64,000 nucleotides of DNA from Candidatus Dichloromethanomonas elyunquensis (GTDB lineage Bacteria > Bacillota > Desulfitobacteriia > Desulfitobacteriales > Syntrophobotulaceae). The notes beneath the pieces are model-generated. The model saw only the letters and a program-made list of their open reading frames with translations, searched no databases and was not told the origin of the DNA. The stretch is taken from assembly GCA_001515265.1 (NCBI GenBank), contig LNDB01000001.1, forward strand, positions 1 through 64,000, written 5' to 3'. Shown here piece after piece: positions 29,811-39,619 of the stretch. Position numbers and translations under genes: made by a program. Within the stretch, counting starts at the first letter, position 1. Every line of letters starts with the position of its first letter.

Positions 29811-30890
29811 TTATCCGATGATCATGCCTGATTCCGGAAGCAGACAATGAATAATCAAAAATTGATGTACCGCTGCTGCCTGCATGAATTTTACCCAATG
29901 GGAATCTTCAAAACCATCTTTTTTGCGAAATACGTGATACTCATATTTCTGATATTGGTGATTTGTGGTTTTCGGAACTTTCACGGCTTCCACAGCCAGA
30001 TGGAACCACAATTTTTCATCATATCGAAGGCTGCGGTCAGTATCATCGAAGTCCGTAAACTCAAAAAAATTGCCATGAATTTTTTTGAGCCAATACGCAT
30101 GTCTTTCCTCAGGATTTCCCCTAAAAGACAATACCTGCTTCAATTTTTCCAGATAGTCCTCAAATGCCCTTATTTTGGGACCAGGACAGTATTGCGGGTT
30201 TTTCCCCAAAAAATAAACCAGATAATCATAAATGTTTTTAACGGCCGGCAGATATCTTTCTTCTAAATTTTTTATCTTATAAGTTTTTATACTTCGGGTA
30301 TATGCCCATTCGGCATACGGAATATCCGGATTACTCAAAGCCTCGGCATGACCGATAGCCAAGCCGTCCCTGCTCCATCGTTCCAAAAGTCTAAGCGGCA
30401 AGCGGCCCGCATTTTCTTTGTTTCCTTTCTCCTCAAGACCCTGAAGGAGATGGATATCATTATAGGAATGATTACATCCTTTAAAATCCTGATGCGAAAA
30501 AGCGTCTGCAAAACAATGCAGTCCAATACCCAATCTGTAAAGAAGATGACTAGGCGAAGAACCGCAGATATCCTCCAGCAGCAAAGCCATCATTTTGGAA
30601 TCAGGAGCCGTAACCCATGCGTCTGCGGCGGTATCTCCGCCTCTGGGCAAAAAATGGAAAGGCATCCAAACCTCTAACGCTTCATTGATATCCGAATTCC
30701 GGGAAGAAAGAAGTTTATGCGCCGTCTGGATCTGCCTATAATATCCTCCGTCTTTAAATGTCAAAGCATATTTATAAACAGCGTCATTCACATATTGAGA
30801 GGCATAGGCTGCGATCTCTGCAAATTTGCTCTTCATTCCCGCAATACGGCACAAAACATACATACAGCTATGATGTAAATCGATTTGCAT
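29811..30890 (-). CDS. DUF6765-like protein, His/Asp-rich, possible zinc phospholipase C-like fold
   Basis: 359 residues from the ATG at 30890 (AAGGGG seven bases upstream). It begins MQIDLHHSCMYVLCRIAG and contains LGIGLHCFADAFSHQDFKG, HSYNDIHLL and YHVFRK segments. The H-x-x-x-D-x-x-x-H pattern (LHCFADAFSHQ) recalls the helical zinc-dependent phospholipase C / S1-P1 nuclease fold and the uncharacterised DUF6765 family. There is no signal peptide. The gene ends 50 bases upstream of the aro promoter and is otherwise isolated. The family call comes from pattern memory and needs a profile search. Confidence 0.6.
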   Translation of the reverse strand: MQIDLHHSCMYVLCRIAGMKSKFAEIAAYASQYVNDAVYKYALTFKDGGYYRQIQTAHKLLSSRNSDINEALEVWMPFHFLPRGGDTAADAWVTAPDSKMMALLLEDICGSSPSHLLYRLGIGLHCFADAFSHQDFKGCNHSYNDIHLLQGLEEKGNKENAGRLPLRLLERWSRDGLAIGHAEALSNPDIPYAEWAYTRSIKTYKIKNLEERYLPAVKNIYDYLVYFLGKNPQYCPGPKIRAFEDYLEKLKQVLSFRGNPEERHAYWLKKIHGNFFEFTDFDDTDRSLRYDEKLWFHLAVEAVKVPKTTNHQYQKYEYHVFRKKDGFEDSHWVKFMQAAAVHQFLIIHCLLPESGMIIG

Positions 30891-31013
30891 GATCAAACCC
30901 CTTCCAAAAGAGACAGACAATCCTTTCCTGAAAAAACTTCTACTTGAATGATATTCTTTATTTTTTTAAAAAATATCTGATTGTCTAAACTTTTTTCCTT
31001 TGAAGATAAAATA

Positions 31014-31490
31014 TTAGGGGTCTAAGCAAAACGCCAAAGTCTGCAATTCAGAAAGCTTCGTTTTAAGCCATTCGGTATGAAGATTCTCATCAATAAAATT
31101 ATTTTGGAGAACCTTAATTAGTTCTTCACTTCCAAAGTGATTGTTTTTGATATCCTCTATCAGACCCTTATAATCTTTCATTGCTTTTTGCTCAATGAGT
31201 GTATTTATTTTCAGGACTTCCGTCAGGTCCCTCCAACCAATGATCTTCCCAGCAATATGTCCGATAACCGGGGATAAAACATCTCCTATAGCCGTGGGCT
31301 TTGCACCCAATTCCTTGATCTTTGTTCCGATGTTATCCACATGTCTCTGCTCAATGGAAGAAAGACGCTCAAAAACCAGTCCCGCGTACTCTTTGGCAAA
31401 CGCTTTGCTTTGAGACTTGTAAAGGTCCACCTGGTTTAATTCCAAACTATAAAACCAATTTAACCGGGATATCAGTTTTTCTTTATCCAT
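31014..31490 (-). CDS. Ferritin-like di-iron protein
   Basis: 158 residues from the ATG at 31490, with AGGGTGG just upstream; the frame extends to a TTG at 31514 without a better ribosome site. It is helical throughout, with two helices carrying E-x-x-H pairs (SSIEQRHVDNI near 50 and FIDENLHTEWL near 138) plus glutamates in YSLELNQVDLY and TLIEQKAMKDY. This is the ligand set of the ferritin / COQ7-like superfamily. It may handle iron or peroxide. No partner is adjacent. Confidence 0.75.
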   Translation of the reverse strand: MDKEKLISRLNWFYSLELNQVDLYKSQSKAFAKEYAGLVFERLSSIEQRHVDNIGTKIKELGAKPTAIGDVLSPVIGHIAGKIIGWRDLTEVLKINTLIEQKAMKDYKGLIEDIKNNHFGSEELIKVLQNNFIDENLHTEWLKTKLSELQTLAFCLDP

Positions 31491-31595
31491 TTCGCCACCC
31501 TCAATCTCACTCAATGCAGCATATTCTTCTTATTATGCCATTCATTGAGAACGAACATGTAAGAATTTTGAAACTTGCCTCATTAATCTTATCGT

Positions 31596-34500
31596 TTATT
31601 CACACCGGATTATCTCACCATTGCTGAAAAGATAGATAAACTTTTCTTTAACCCTCTTTCCTGTCAGTTTTTGCAGGGCACGGCCATAATAGAAAATTTG
31701 GGTCCGGTACTTTTCCTTAATTTCTTCCGAACCGTTTTCCGGGGCAGCGTCTGTCTTATAATCAATTAATACCAGACCGTCAGTCTCTTCAAAGTAACAA
31801 TCAATGACTCCCTGCAGGAGAATCTTTTCAGCCCCATGTTCATTGTTTAATCCCTGAATTGCCTCCCGGCAGGGGATTTCCAAATTAAATGGCACTTCTC
31901 TTTCAATTCTGCCTGAGGCAACCATCCTTCTCCCTAAAAGGGAATCTGTAAATCCCCTTATTTTATTCAGATTGACGCTTTCTGCCTGTTGGGTTGTCAG
32001 CAAGTCTTGAGCGATAAAGCTTTCGATTTGTTTTTCAATATCACCGTTTTGAAAATCAAGATGCTGCATCACAAAATGCATGGCGGTTCCCGCTTCAGCG
32101 GGGCTTAACCCTTTCTTTTCGGAAAGAAATAAGGGTTTTTTCATGTTAAATGAATACTCCCCGAAGGGTTGCTCTTCTTCAAAACGTTTTTTCAACTCCG
32201 TTACAGAAATTTTAGCCGGCACTTTTTCCAAACCGGCGTAGGAATATTGCCAGCTGAGTCTGTTCCGGATTTCTTCTCCATTAATTTCCTGTTGGCCGTC
32301 AGATTCCTGTCTTTGACCGGCCAAACCTTCCAGCCACTTCAGGAAGCCGTCTTTATTCCTTTCATCAATTGCCGGTGAACATACGATATCATTTTTATAC
32401 CATATTCGAATATCCCAAATCGACTGTTCACTCTCTGATACTTCCCTCAGAACACTTGCCCCCGGATGCTTGATGACAGCCGGTCCGATCCAATCCAGGT
32501 ATCTCTCCCCCTGCAGAATTTCATAAGCGGGAAGACGGTTGTCCTCAGTGCCCGAATCCCTCGCCCACTTCGATACTGCACCGGAAATATCCGTAACTGA
32601 ACCGGAAATGATGAGTTTTTCCCTGGCTCTCGTTAAAGCAACGTAAAGTATCCGCATCTCTTCGGAAAGAGTTTCCTTTTTTATTTTTTCCCGGATAGCC
32701 TGCTTGGGAAGAGAAGGATAAGCCACCCTGGACTTAAAATCCGTCACATCGGGTCCTAGGCCCAATTCCTGATGAAACAAAACACTTTTATTCATATCCT
32801 GCAGATTAAACTTTTTTCCGCAGCCCGACAGGATTACCACAGGAAATTCCAGGCCTTTGCTTTTATGGATACTCATGATCCGTACAACGTTATCGTTTTC
32901 GCTAAGTATTTTGGCGCTTCCTAAATCTCCCCTGTTGCTCTTCAGTCTATTGATAAAGTGAATAAAGTTAAACAATCCCTTGAAACTGGTTTCTTCATAC
33001 TGTCTCGCCCGCTCAAACAATATGCGCAAGTTGGCCTGCCTTTGCTCTCCCGCCGGCATAGCCCCAACGATCCCATAATAGCCTGTTTCCGTATAAAGCT
33101 GCCATAAAAGCTGGTTGGTAGCCAGATAAAGGGACATTTTCTGCCAGTGGTATAATTTTTGCAGAAAGACAGCCGCTTTTTGGGAAGTTTGCCGGGCATC
33201 ATCTCCGCTTTGCTGCGCCAAAACCTTTAAGGCTTCATACAGAGGTGCTTTGCGTTTGGCGAGACGCAGTTCAGCCAATTCGTCCGTTGTAAAGGAAACC
33301 AGGGGTGAACGGAGCACTGCCAGAAGGGGAATATCCTGAAGCGGGTTATCGATAATTTGCAGCAGAGATAAAATGACCTGAATCTCAGGCGTATGAAAGA
33401 AACCGGTTCCGGTATCGGCGAAGGCGGGTATTCCCGCCGAAGCCAATTCGTCTTTAAAAACATCAGCCCAGTTCTTGGTTGTACGCAGAAGGACAACAAT
33501 ATCTTTGTAAGCAAGATGCCGGTATTCCTGCCTGTTTTTATCGTACACCGCGTACGCTCTTCCCTCTTCATCCTTTCTCATAAGTTCCTGGATGCGACGA
33601 GCGACTACCCGGGCTTCACACTGTATACTGTCCAGGATTTCCTCATCTTCCAGATCATCGGAATCATCCGTTTCCGATGCTTCCTCTCCGGCACCGGGCT
33701 GTGACTGCAAGCTTGCTTCAGATTTTCCCGTCTGGATCAGAAGCAGTTCAACAGCTCCCCCGGTTACCTGGTCTTGAGGCGGATCATCAGGAAAATTTGC
33801 TCCCGGATTCAAAGCCTCTTCCTCGGTATAATCCAACTCCCCCACCGAAACAGACATCGTTTGTTGGAACAGGTAATTGACAGCCTCGACAATTTCTTTA
33901 CGGCTCCGGAAATTCTTGAACAGGAGGATTTTACGAAAGGCGCTTCCCGGGTTAATAGAGTAAGAATTGTATTTTTCCAGGAACAATTCCGGTTTGGCCT
34001 GCCTGAAGCGGTAAATGCTCTGTTTCACATCGCCTACCATAAAAATATTGGGTGTTGCGGTTTGGACTTTCGAAATCATCTCCAGGATCATTTCCTGTAC
34101 CAAATTGCTGTCTTGATATTCATCTACAAGAATTTCCTTAAAACGCTCCCGGTAACCCCAAGCGGCTTCAGAGGGTCTGATTCCTCCCGCTTCATCGTTA
34201 TCCGTTAGGATTTCCAGACAGAAATGTTCCAAATCATTAAAGTCCGCAATAGCTTTCTCTTGTTTCCTGCCTGTATATTTCTTGCCGAAGACGATCACTA
34301 AATCCGCCAGACGCTGCATCAGCGGATAGAGAAATCGCAGATCATCCTCTATTTCCGATGAATTGGCACAGAAAATTCTCTCTTTGATTTTACTCAAACG
34401 TTTTTTTACAGTATCCCGCAGGTTTTTTACCATCTGTTGTTTGATAGGCTCGGCATCTTTGGCTGCTGCAGGAAGCCTCTTAAATTCGAGGCCGTAAAAA

Positions 34501-35345
34501 TTCCCATGAAGGTCATCCCATAGCGTACCGCTTGTGCCGGAACACAAATTGACCATTTGAGTCAGAAAGGCGGCCTCCTCCAGAAAAACAGGGAGATATT
34601 TGTCCAGCCCTTTTGCGGCATAGATGATGTCCACGGCCTTAAGCAAATTTTTTTTAAGTCCTTCCAACTCGTCCCGGACAGACTCCAGCAAGATCTTACC
34701 CCAAGGGGTTGTACTAAAATCATTTCCTTGTCCTGCCTTAAAACTTCCGGCCGCCTCTTTGAGCCATTGCTCAGGCCAGGGACAGCTCCGGGTAAAGGTA
34801 TAGAGACTCATTACCATATCCTGTAAGATTTGATCGTTTCTGTTTCCGCCATAAGATTCCAAAAGATCCAAAAATCCTTTATCTTCCGTTTCTTGATCAT
34901 ATATTTCTTCAAACAGCTCTTGCAGTACTTCATTTTTTAAGAGCAGCGCTTCTGTTTCATCTGCAATCCGGAAGTTGGGGTCCAATTCTGTTCTTTGAAA
35001 ATTGCTCCGTATGACCTCCAGGCAGAAAGAATGAATGGTGGTGATACTTGCTTTATTCAACAAAGTCAGCTGCCTCTGGATTCTTCCGTTGTCAGGCATA
35101 GTTCCCAGGACCTCTGTCATAGCTTCGGCAATTCTTTCCCGCATTTCTGCAGCGGCGGCATTGGTAAAAGTCACAACCAGCAGCCGGTCAATATCCACCT
35201 GACTTTCCTGTTCAGTGATTATGCGGATTATTCTTTGGACCAGTACAGCTGTTTTACCGGAACCGGCAGCCGCAGCAACTAAAAGATTGCAATCCTTAGC
35301 GGTAATTACTTCCCATTGTTCCTTTGTCCAATTCACTGCTGCCAT
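31596..35345 (-). CDS. addA: ATP-dependent helicase/nuclease AddAB subunit A
   Basis: 1249 residues. UvrD-like superfamily 1A helicase with C-terminal RecB-family nuclease. Walker A is in LLVAAAAGSGKTAVLVQRI (about 20-38), motif II in KEILVDEYQDSNLVQ, later helicase motifs in RIMSIHKSKGLEFPVVILSG and ILYVALTRAREKLIISG, and the nuclease motif in LVLIDYKTDAAPENG near 1200. With AddB it resects double-strand breaks and recognises Chi. The ATG at 35345 overlaps the end of addB by 13 bases. Confidence 0.96.
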   Translation of the reverse strand: MAAVNWTKEQWEVITAKDCNLLVAAAAGSGKTAVLVQRIIRIITEQESQVDIDRLLVVTFTNAAAAEMRERIAEAMTEVLGTMPDNGRIQRQLTLLNKASITTIHSFCLEVIRSNFQRTELDPNFRIADETEALLLKNEVLQELFEEIYDQETEDKGFLDLLESYGGNRNDQILQDMVMSLYTFTRSCPWPEQWLKEAAGSFKAGQGNDFSTTPWGKILLESVRDELEGLKKNLLKAVDIIYAAKGLDKYLPVFLEEAAFLTQMVNLCSGTSGTLWDDLHGNFYGLEFKRLPAAAKDAEPIKQQMVKNLRDTVKKRLSKIKERIFCANSSEIEDDLRFLYPLMQRLADLVIVFGKKYTGRKQEKAIADFNDLEHFCLEILTDNDEAGGIRPSEAAWGYRERFKEILVDEYQDSNLVQEMILEMISKVQTATPNIFMVGDVKQSIYRFRQAKPELFLEKYNSYSINPGSAFRKILLFKNFRSRKEIVEAVNYLFQQTMSVSVGELDYTEEEALNPGANFPDDPPQDQVTGGAVELLLIQTGKSEASLQSQPGAGEEASETDDSDDLEDEEILDSIQCEARVVARRIQELMRKDEEGRAYAVYDKNRQEYRHLAYKDIVVLLRTTKNWADVFKDELASAGIPAFADTGTGFFHTPEIQVILSLLQIIDNPLQDIPLLAVLRSPLVSFTTDELAELRLAKRKAPLYEALKVLAQQSGDDARQTSQKAAVFLQKLYHWQKMSLYLATNQLLWQLYTETGYYGIVGAMPAGEQRQANLRILFERARQYEETSFKGLFNFIHFINRLKSNRGDLGSAKILSENDNVVRIMSIHKSKGLEFPVVILSGCGKKFNLQDMNKSVLFHQELGLGPDVTDFKSRVAYPSLPKQAIREKIKKETLSEEMRILYVALTRAREKLIISGSVTDISGAVSKWARDSGTEDNRLPAYEILQGERYLDWIGPAVIKHPGASVLREVSESEQSIWDIRIWYKNDIVCSPAIDERNKDGFLKWLEGLAGQRQESDGQQEINGEEIRNRLSWQYSYAGLEKVPAKISVTELKKRFEEEQPFGEYSFNMKKPLFLSEKKGLSPAEAGTAMHFVMQHLDFQNGDIEKQIESFIAQDLLTTQQAESVNLNKIRGFTDSLLGRRMVASGRIEREVPFNLEIPCREAIQGLNNEHGAEKILLQGVIDCYFEETDGLVLIDYKTDAAPENGSEEIKEKYRTQIFYYGRALQKLTGKRVKEKFIYLFSNGEIIRCE

Positions 35346-38300
35346 TGCTCATCTCCCTTTTCCCCCATCAGTTTCCAAACGGTCTCATCCTCATGTTCAT
35401 ACAGAAATCTGTAAGTATTTTCTTTCATGGCCGTATCAAATTGACATACTGCCGAATAGCCGCAATACGTGCAGGAAGTCATCTTCTTTTTCTTATAGGG
35501 CTTTATGGATACATTTCCTCTCATGATCTCATCACAAAGATCCATCAGCAGTTTTCGGACATAAGTTCTCAAAATGCTGAATTGTTCCAGGGTGGCAGCC
35601 GAAGACCTGCCAAGAACATCTCCTTTATTGACTCTTGCCGGGATAATTAATGAAGGTCCGTCTATGGTGTTATCCATCTCTTTGATCAGCCTGACATCCG
35701 CCAGGAGCAGCCCTTTCATCCGAAGTTCCTTCATAATGGCCCGTTCAATTTCTTCTTTGTCTAATTTCCTGTTACCCCTAATCACAGGATCATCAATTCG
35801 AAAATACAAGACCCCTCCGGGGAGAATTGGATCCCCTAACCCCGATTCCCTGTTTTCCAAAGCATCGAGATAAGTGATCAATTGGATCTGAATGCCGTAA
35901 AACACGTCAGCCAGTTTAAATTCTTTAGCTCCCGATTTATAATCGACCACCCGCAGATAAGTTCCTTTTTCCGTTTTCAAGGCATCTATACGGTCTATCC
36001 TTCCAACGAGGTTGATTTTTTGACCTGATTCCAGTTCGATTGTGATCGGCGGAAATTTTTCCCCTTCTCCAAACCCCATCTCCCAACCCAGGGGCTCAAA
36101 ACTGCTTCGCCTTATGTGTTCCGCGATTAGCCAGACGGCCCTGGCAATGACCCTTTTGAGTCTCAGGGTCAGGGCAGTATAGCGCTTGGATGCAGCCAGT
36201 CCCGAACCCTCCATTTTTGCCAGCATCTCCTCAACAATGGCCGAGACCCTCTCCGCGCAAGGCACACGGTCAAGTTCCCTCCAGGAAAGGCCTTGCCTTG
36301 CCACATCCTCCGAAAATCTTTCAATAACAGCATGCATAAATGTGCCGACATCGGGAGGACTAAATTGATAAATTTTTCTTTCTCTGGCCCCCAGTCCGTA
36401 TTGGACGTAAAAAGCAAAAGGACAAGCCGCGTACTTTTCAAGTCTTGAAACACTGGTAAAAGCCGGATTACCGTAAAGAGACGATATTTTTTCCGGATTT
36501 ACCGGCTGAGCAACATTTTGATACAGAACTGCCCCGGGAAGCATATCACACTTAGGCCGCCACAGTTCCTGCGCTGCAAACCAACGGTATATTTCCCCCC
36601 AGAGCGGATGGATATCTTCTCCTTCCGCTTTCCTCCGGATCGCAGCAACCATTTGTCTGAACGAAGGGGACCCTCCCGTAATAAGTTCCACTTCTTCAGC
36701 CGAAGCAGGCCTTAAAAGATCGCTTCCTTCTTGCATCTGCGGAAAAATTTTCCGCATCTTGGAGATGATGATCGAAGGCCTTAGACTTCGTCCTTCCTGG
36801 TCTGCGATAGGCCAGCTGACACGCAGGTAAGAGCTGGATGCGGTCAAAACCCTATATACCAGGTATTCTTCGTCAAAGGCCCTGGCCCTGGTATCACAGG
36901 CCAGTTCTATCCCTGCATGGGATAATGCCGTCCTGTCCTGGTCAGAAAGTATCCCTTCTTCCAAGGCGGAGGATGGAAACACCCCATCGTTGACTCCCAA
37001 AAGGAACAAAGCTTTAATCTCGTGGCTTCTGGAACGTTCCACGCTGCCGACCAGCACTTGATCCAGCGAAGCGGGGATAAGCCCCACCTGGTATTCTGCA
37101 AATCCGATTGTGATCATCTTAGCGAACCTTTCCAAACTAACGGTCTCCTCATCCATGATCTCAACCGTTTGGTCAAATACATCCATGACAATATTCCATA
37201 CTTGACTGTATTCTTTGGCCAGATCTAACTGTCCGTCCTTCCTGAAACCGTCAATGAGTTCCTGCATCATCTCCGGCACTCCCAGAACAGTTAAGAAATG
37301 ATACAGAGCCCCGCAAATTTCCGCCGCTGTTTTTCTCCCTTTCGTTTTTTGACGGAAATCAAGCAATGGTTTTATGATATTCTTGCGGATTTGATTTATC
37401 TTTTCTAAAGCATTGTCCTTTTTCTGATCATTCCAATCTTCTTCCTTCGTCCAACGACTCCCCCGAATTCCGCAAGCCAAAACATAATTCTCAATCAGGT
37501 CGCAATCTTCCCTGGAAACCCCGGTAAGACCTGTTTTCAAGTAACGGAATACAGCTTCATAAGACCACTGCTGCGTAAAAATATCCAACATGGACAGGAT
37601 AAGCCGTACCAGAGGGTGGTTAATGATATCCTTTTTCCGGTCCATAAAAAACGGAATGCCATACTCCTCAAAAATTACCTCAAAGAGTTTCTCATAGGTC
37701 CCCAAATTCCTTGTTACAACCGCAATATCCTTATAACGAATCCCTTGATCCCTGCAGAGCCGGATGATTTCTCCCGCTGCCGATTCGACCTCGGCAAATG
37801 GATGAACCGAGGAAAATAGGGACACATTCCCGGTCCTTCCCGGATATGCCGTATACGGAAAAGAAATCAAATTTTGCTCCAAGTGAGAAAGCTCGGGGCT
37901 CTGCCGAAAACGGGGTAAGGGCCGCTCCCGAAAGTAAACAGGGGGCTCTATTTCTGCGCCTAAATCCTCAGCGAGAAAAACCAGCTTTTGATAGACCCTT
38001 TTGACCGAAGCAAAAACATCATTTCCCCTCGTATCTTTCAGGGAGTCACAACAAAGTACAACATTGATCCTTTTTGCTTTGGCTAACAGCTTCGCAATCA
38101 CAAGATATTCCTGCGGCGTAAAACCCGCAAAGCCATCAATCCAGATCTCAGCCTCTTCATATAGGTTACTGAACGGGATCTTTTGTGCGGCTAATGTCAG
38201 ATCGTCGTCGGAATCCCGGTAACTGCGGCCAATCACCTTTTCATACTCGAAATAGACCGCCATGAGTTCAGCCAATTTCTCTTTCAGCGGGTCGTTTTGT

Positions 38301-38743
38301 TCCAACCTGTCACAGGCTGCGCCGAGTTCCTCCGGCGCAACAGCATACCGCTTAAATTCTGTGATCAAGGTTGACAATGTATTCACAAAACCTTCCCGGT
38401 CAGCGGCTTTGGAAAATACCTTCATTTCGTTTTTCAATTTGTCCAGGATTCTATAAATGAGCATGCATTTACCGGCAGAGTGGATGTGGGGGTAAGTAAT
38501 CCCCCCGACCTGATTAAAGACCCGAAAAGCAAGACGCCTAAAACTCAGCACTTCGGTTTTGAGTATGCCCCCCGTCCCCAGAACATGAATCAAATCCTTT
38601 TCCGCTTGAAATGTATATTGTTCCGGAACAAGGTAAACCAAGGGATGGCTCGCCTGATCCTCAATTCGTTCCTTTATTTCCCGCAGGCAGCAGCTTGTTT
38701 TGCCGCTGCCGGCCCGGCCATAGATAAACCTTAGGTTTTTCAT
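35333..38743 (-). CDS. addB: ATP-dependent helicase/nuclease AddAB subunit B
   Basis: 1136 residues from the ATG at 38743 (AGGAG seven bases upstream; eight extra codons upstream are unsupported). P-loop GRAGSGKTSCCLREI is at 8-22; the rest of the helicase domain is degenerate, as in all AddB. The nuclease domain has LRVVDYKSGAKEF. The cysteines of the [4Fe-4S] staple are visible: one in YAACPFAFYVQYG and three in TSCTYCGYSAVCQF at the C-terminus. addB precedes addA, the usual order. Confidence 0.96.
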   Translation of the reverse strand: MKNLRFIYGRAGSGKTSCCLREIKERIEDQASHPLVYLVPEQYTFQAEKDLIHVLGTGGILKTEVLSFRRLAFRVFNQVGGITYPHIHSAGKCMLIYRILDKLKNEMKVFSKAADREGFVNTLSTLITEFKRYAVAPEELGAACDRLEQNDPLKEKLAELMAVYFEYEKVIGRSYRDSDDDLTLAAQKIPFSNLYEEAEIWIDGFAGFTPQEYLVIAKLLAKAKRINVVLCCDSLKDTRGNDVFASVKRVYQKLVFLAEDLGAEIEPPVYFRERPLPRFRQSPELSHLEQNLISFPYTAYPGRTGNVSLFSSVHPFAEVESAAGEIIRLCRDQGIRYKDIAVVTRNLGTYEKLFEVIFEEYGIPFFMDRKKDIINHPLVRLILSMLDIFTQQWSYEAVFRYLKTGLTGVSREDCDLIENYVLACGIRGSRWTKEEDWNDQKKDNALEKINQIRKNIIKPLLDFRQKTKGRKTAAEICGALYHFLTVLGVPEMMQELIDGFRKDGQLDLAKEYSQVWNIVMDVFDQTVEIMDEETVSLERFAKMITIGFAEYQVGLIPASLDQVLVGSVERSRSHEIKALFLLGVNDGVFPSSALEEGILSDQDRTALSHAGIELACDTRARAFDEEYLVYRVLTASSSYLRVSWPIADQEGRSLRPSIIISKMRKIFPQMQEGSDLLRPASAEEVELITGGSPSFRQMVAAIRRKAEGEDIHPLWGEIYRWFAAQELWRPKCDMLPGAVLYQNVAQPVNPEKISSLYGNPAFTSVSRLEKYAACPFAFYVQYGLGARERKIYQFSPPDVGTFMHAVIERFSEDVARQGLSWRELDRVPCAERVSAIVEEMLAKMEGSGLAASKRYTALTLRLKRVIARAVWLIAEHIRRSSFEPLGWEMGFGEGEKFPPITIELESGQKINLVGRIDRIDALKTEKGTYLRVVDYKSGAKEFKLADVFYGIQIQLITYLDALENRESGLGDPILPGGVLYFRIDDPVIRGNRKLDKEEIERAIMKELRMKGLLLADVRLIKEMDNTIDGPSLIIPARVNKGDVLGRSSAATLEQFSILRTYVRKLLMDLCDEIMRGNVSIKPYKKKKMTSCTYCGYSAVCQFDTAMKENTYRFLYEHEDETVWKLMGEKGDEQWQQ

Positions 38744-38887
38744 CCGTTTTCTCCTACTCTGTATCATTCAATAAGGAATCCATTGATATGCGCAATTCCA
38801 TTATACCTGAGTTTCACTTTCAGATTAATGGGCTGCCGATAATTGAAGCTCAATAAAAAATATCTTCTCCGGACAAATTATAGGTAC

Positions 38888-38917
38888 TTGATAGTTAAGG
38901 CCGTTTTGTTTTATGAT
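38888..38917 (+). promoter_or_regulatory. Promoter of the iron-sulfur flavoprotein gene
   Basis: TTGATA (38888-38893), an 18-base spacer and TATGAT (38912-38917), about 30 bases before the ribosome site of the gene at 38952. Confidence 0.55.
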
Positions 38918-38951
38918 TTAGGTAGAAATTTAGTTTAAAGGGGTAATTGTT

Positions 38952-39536
38952 TTGAAAGTAGTTGCTTTTAACGGAAGTCCGAGAAAAGAAGGAAATACGG
39001 CTCAAAGCCTCAAGATTGTACTGGACCAATTGGAGAAAGAAGGTATCGAAACGGAATTAGTTCAGTTGGGAGGCCAAAAAGTATTTGGCTGCCTCGGCTG
39101 CGGAAAATGCCGGGAACACAAAAACAATCGCTGTGTAAGACAAGATGATGAAATGAATGTTTTTATCCAAAAGATGTTGGAGGCGGACGGAATTATCATA
39201 GGTTCTGCAACATACTTCAGCAATGTAACAACGGAGGTAAAAGCCTTAATTGACCGGTGCGGGAGCGTAAACAGAGCAAACGGCGGCGATATGCTGCGGG
39301 GCAAGGTTGGAGCAGCCGTTGTTTCCGCACGGAGGGCAGGAGCCAATTTCACCTATGCGGCTATTAACTTCTTCTTTGGTATCTCCGAAATGACAATTTC
39401 CTCCTCCAATTACTGGAATATCACGCTTTCCCTCCTACCCGGAGATGTCCAAAAAGACACTGAAGGAATCCAAACTTTCGAAACCTTAGGCAGGAACATG
39501 GCAAAACTTATAAAACAGGTCAGAGCCTCACAATAA
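38952..39536 (+). CDS. Iron-sulfur flavoprotein (NADPH-dependent FMN reductase family)
   Basis: 194 residues, TTG start at 38952 behind AAAGGGG. The flavodoxin-like fold begins KVVAFNGSPRKEGNTAQSL, an FMN-phosphate loop. The compact cysteine motif CLGCGKCREHKNNRC, together with the Cys at the start of GCLGC, gives C-x2-C-x2-C-x7-C, the pattern of archaeal/anaerobe Isf proteins that bind a [4Fe-4S] cluster next to FMN. They reduce O2 or H2O2, or pass electrons from ferredoxin. A second flavin loop is ATYFSNVTTEVKALIDR. It is transcribed alone and ends in a strong hairpin. Confidence 0.88.
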   Translation: MKVVAFNGSPRKEGNTAQSLKIVLDQLEKEGIETELVQLGGQKVFGCLGCGKCREHKNNRCVRQDDEMNVFIQKMLEADGIIIGSATYFSNVTTEVKALIDRCGSVNRANGGDMLRGKVGAAVVSARRAGANFTYAAINFFFGISEMTISSSNYWNITLSLLPGDVQKDTEGIQTFETLGRNMAKLIKQVRASQ

Positions 39537-39552
39537 ATATTTCTTGTGAACC

Positions 39553-39605
39553 GGCATAAAAAAGGAAGCATCCTTCACGAAGAAAGACACTTCCTTTTTT
39601 ATGCC
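39553..39605. terminator. Bidirectional terminator between convergent genes
   Basis: A perfect 16-bp inverted repeat (arms 39553-39568 and 39590-39605, GGCATAAAAAAGGAAG on the left) with a 21-base loop. The arms contain runs of A/T that give U-tracts in both directions. It serves the flavoprotein gene (plus) and the CBS-GGDEF gene (minus). Confidence 0.85.
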
Positions 39606-39619
39606 AAATATTACAAGGA

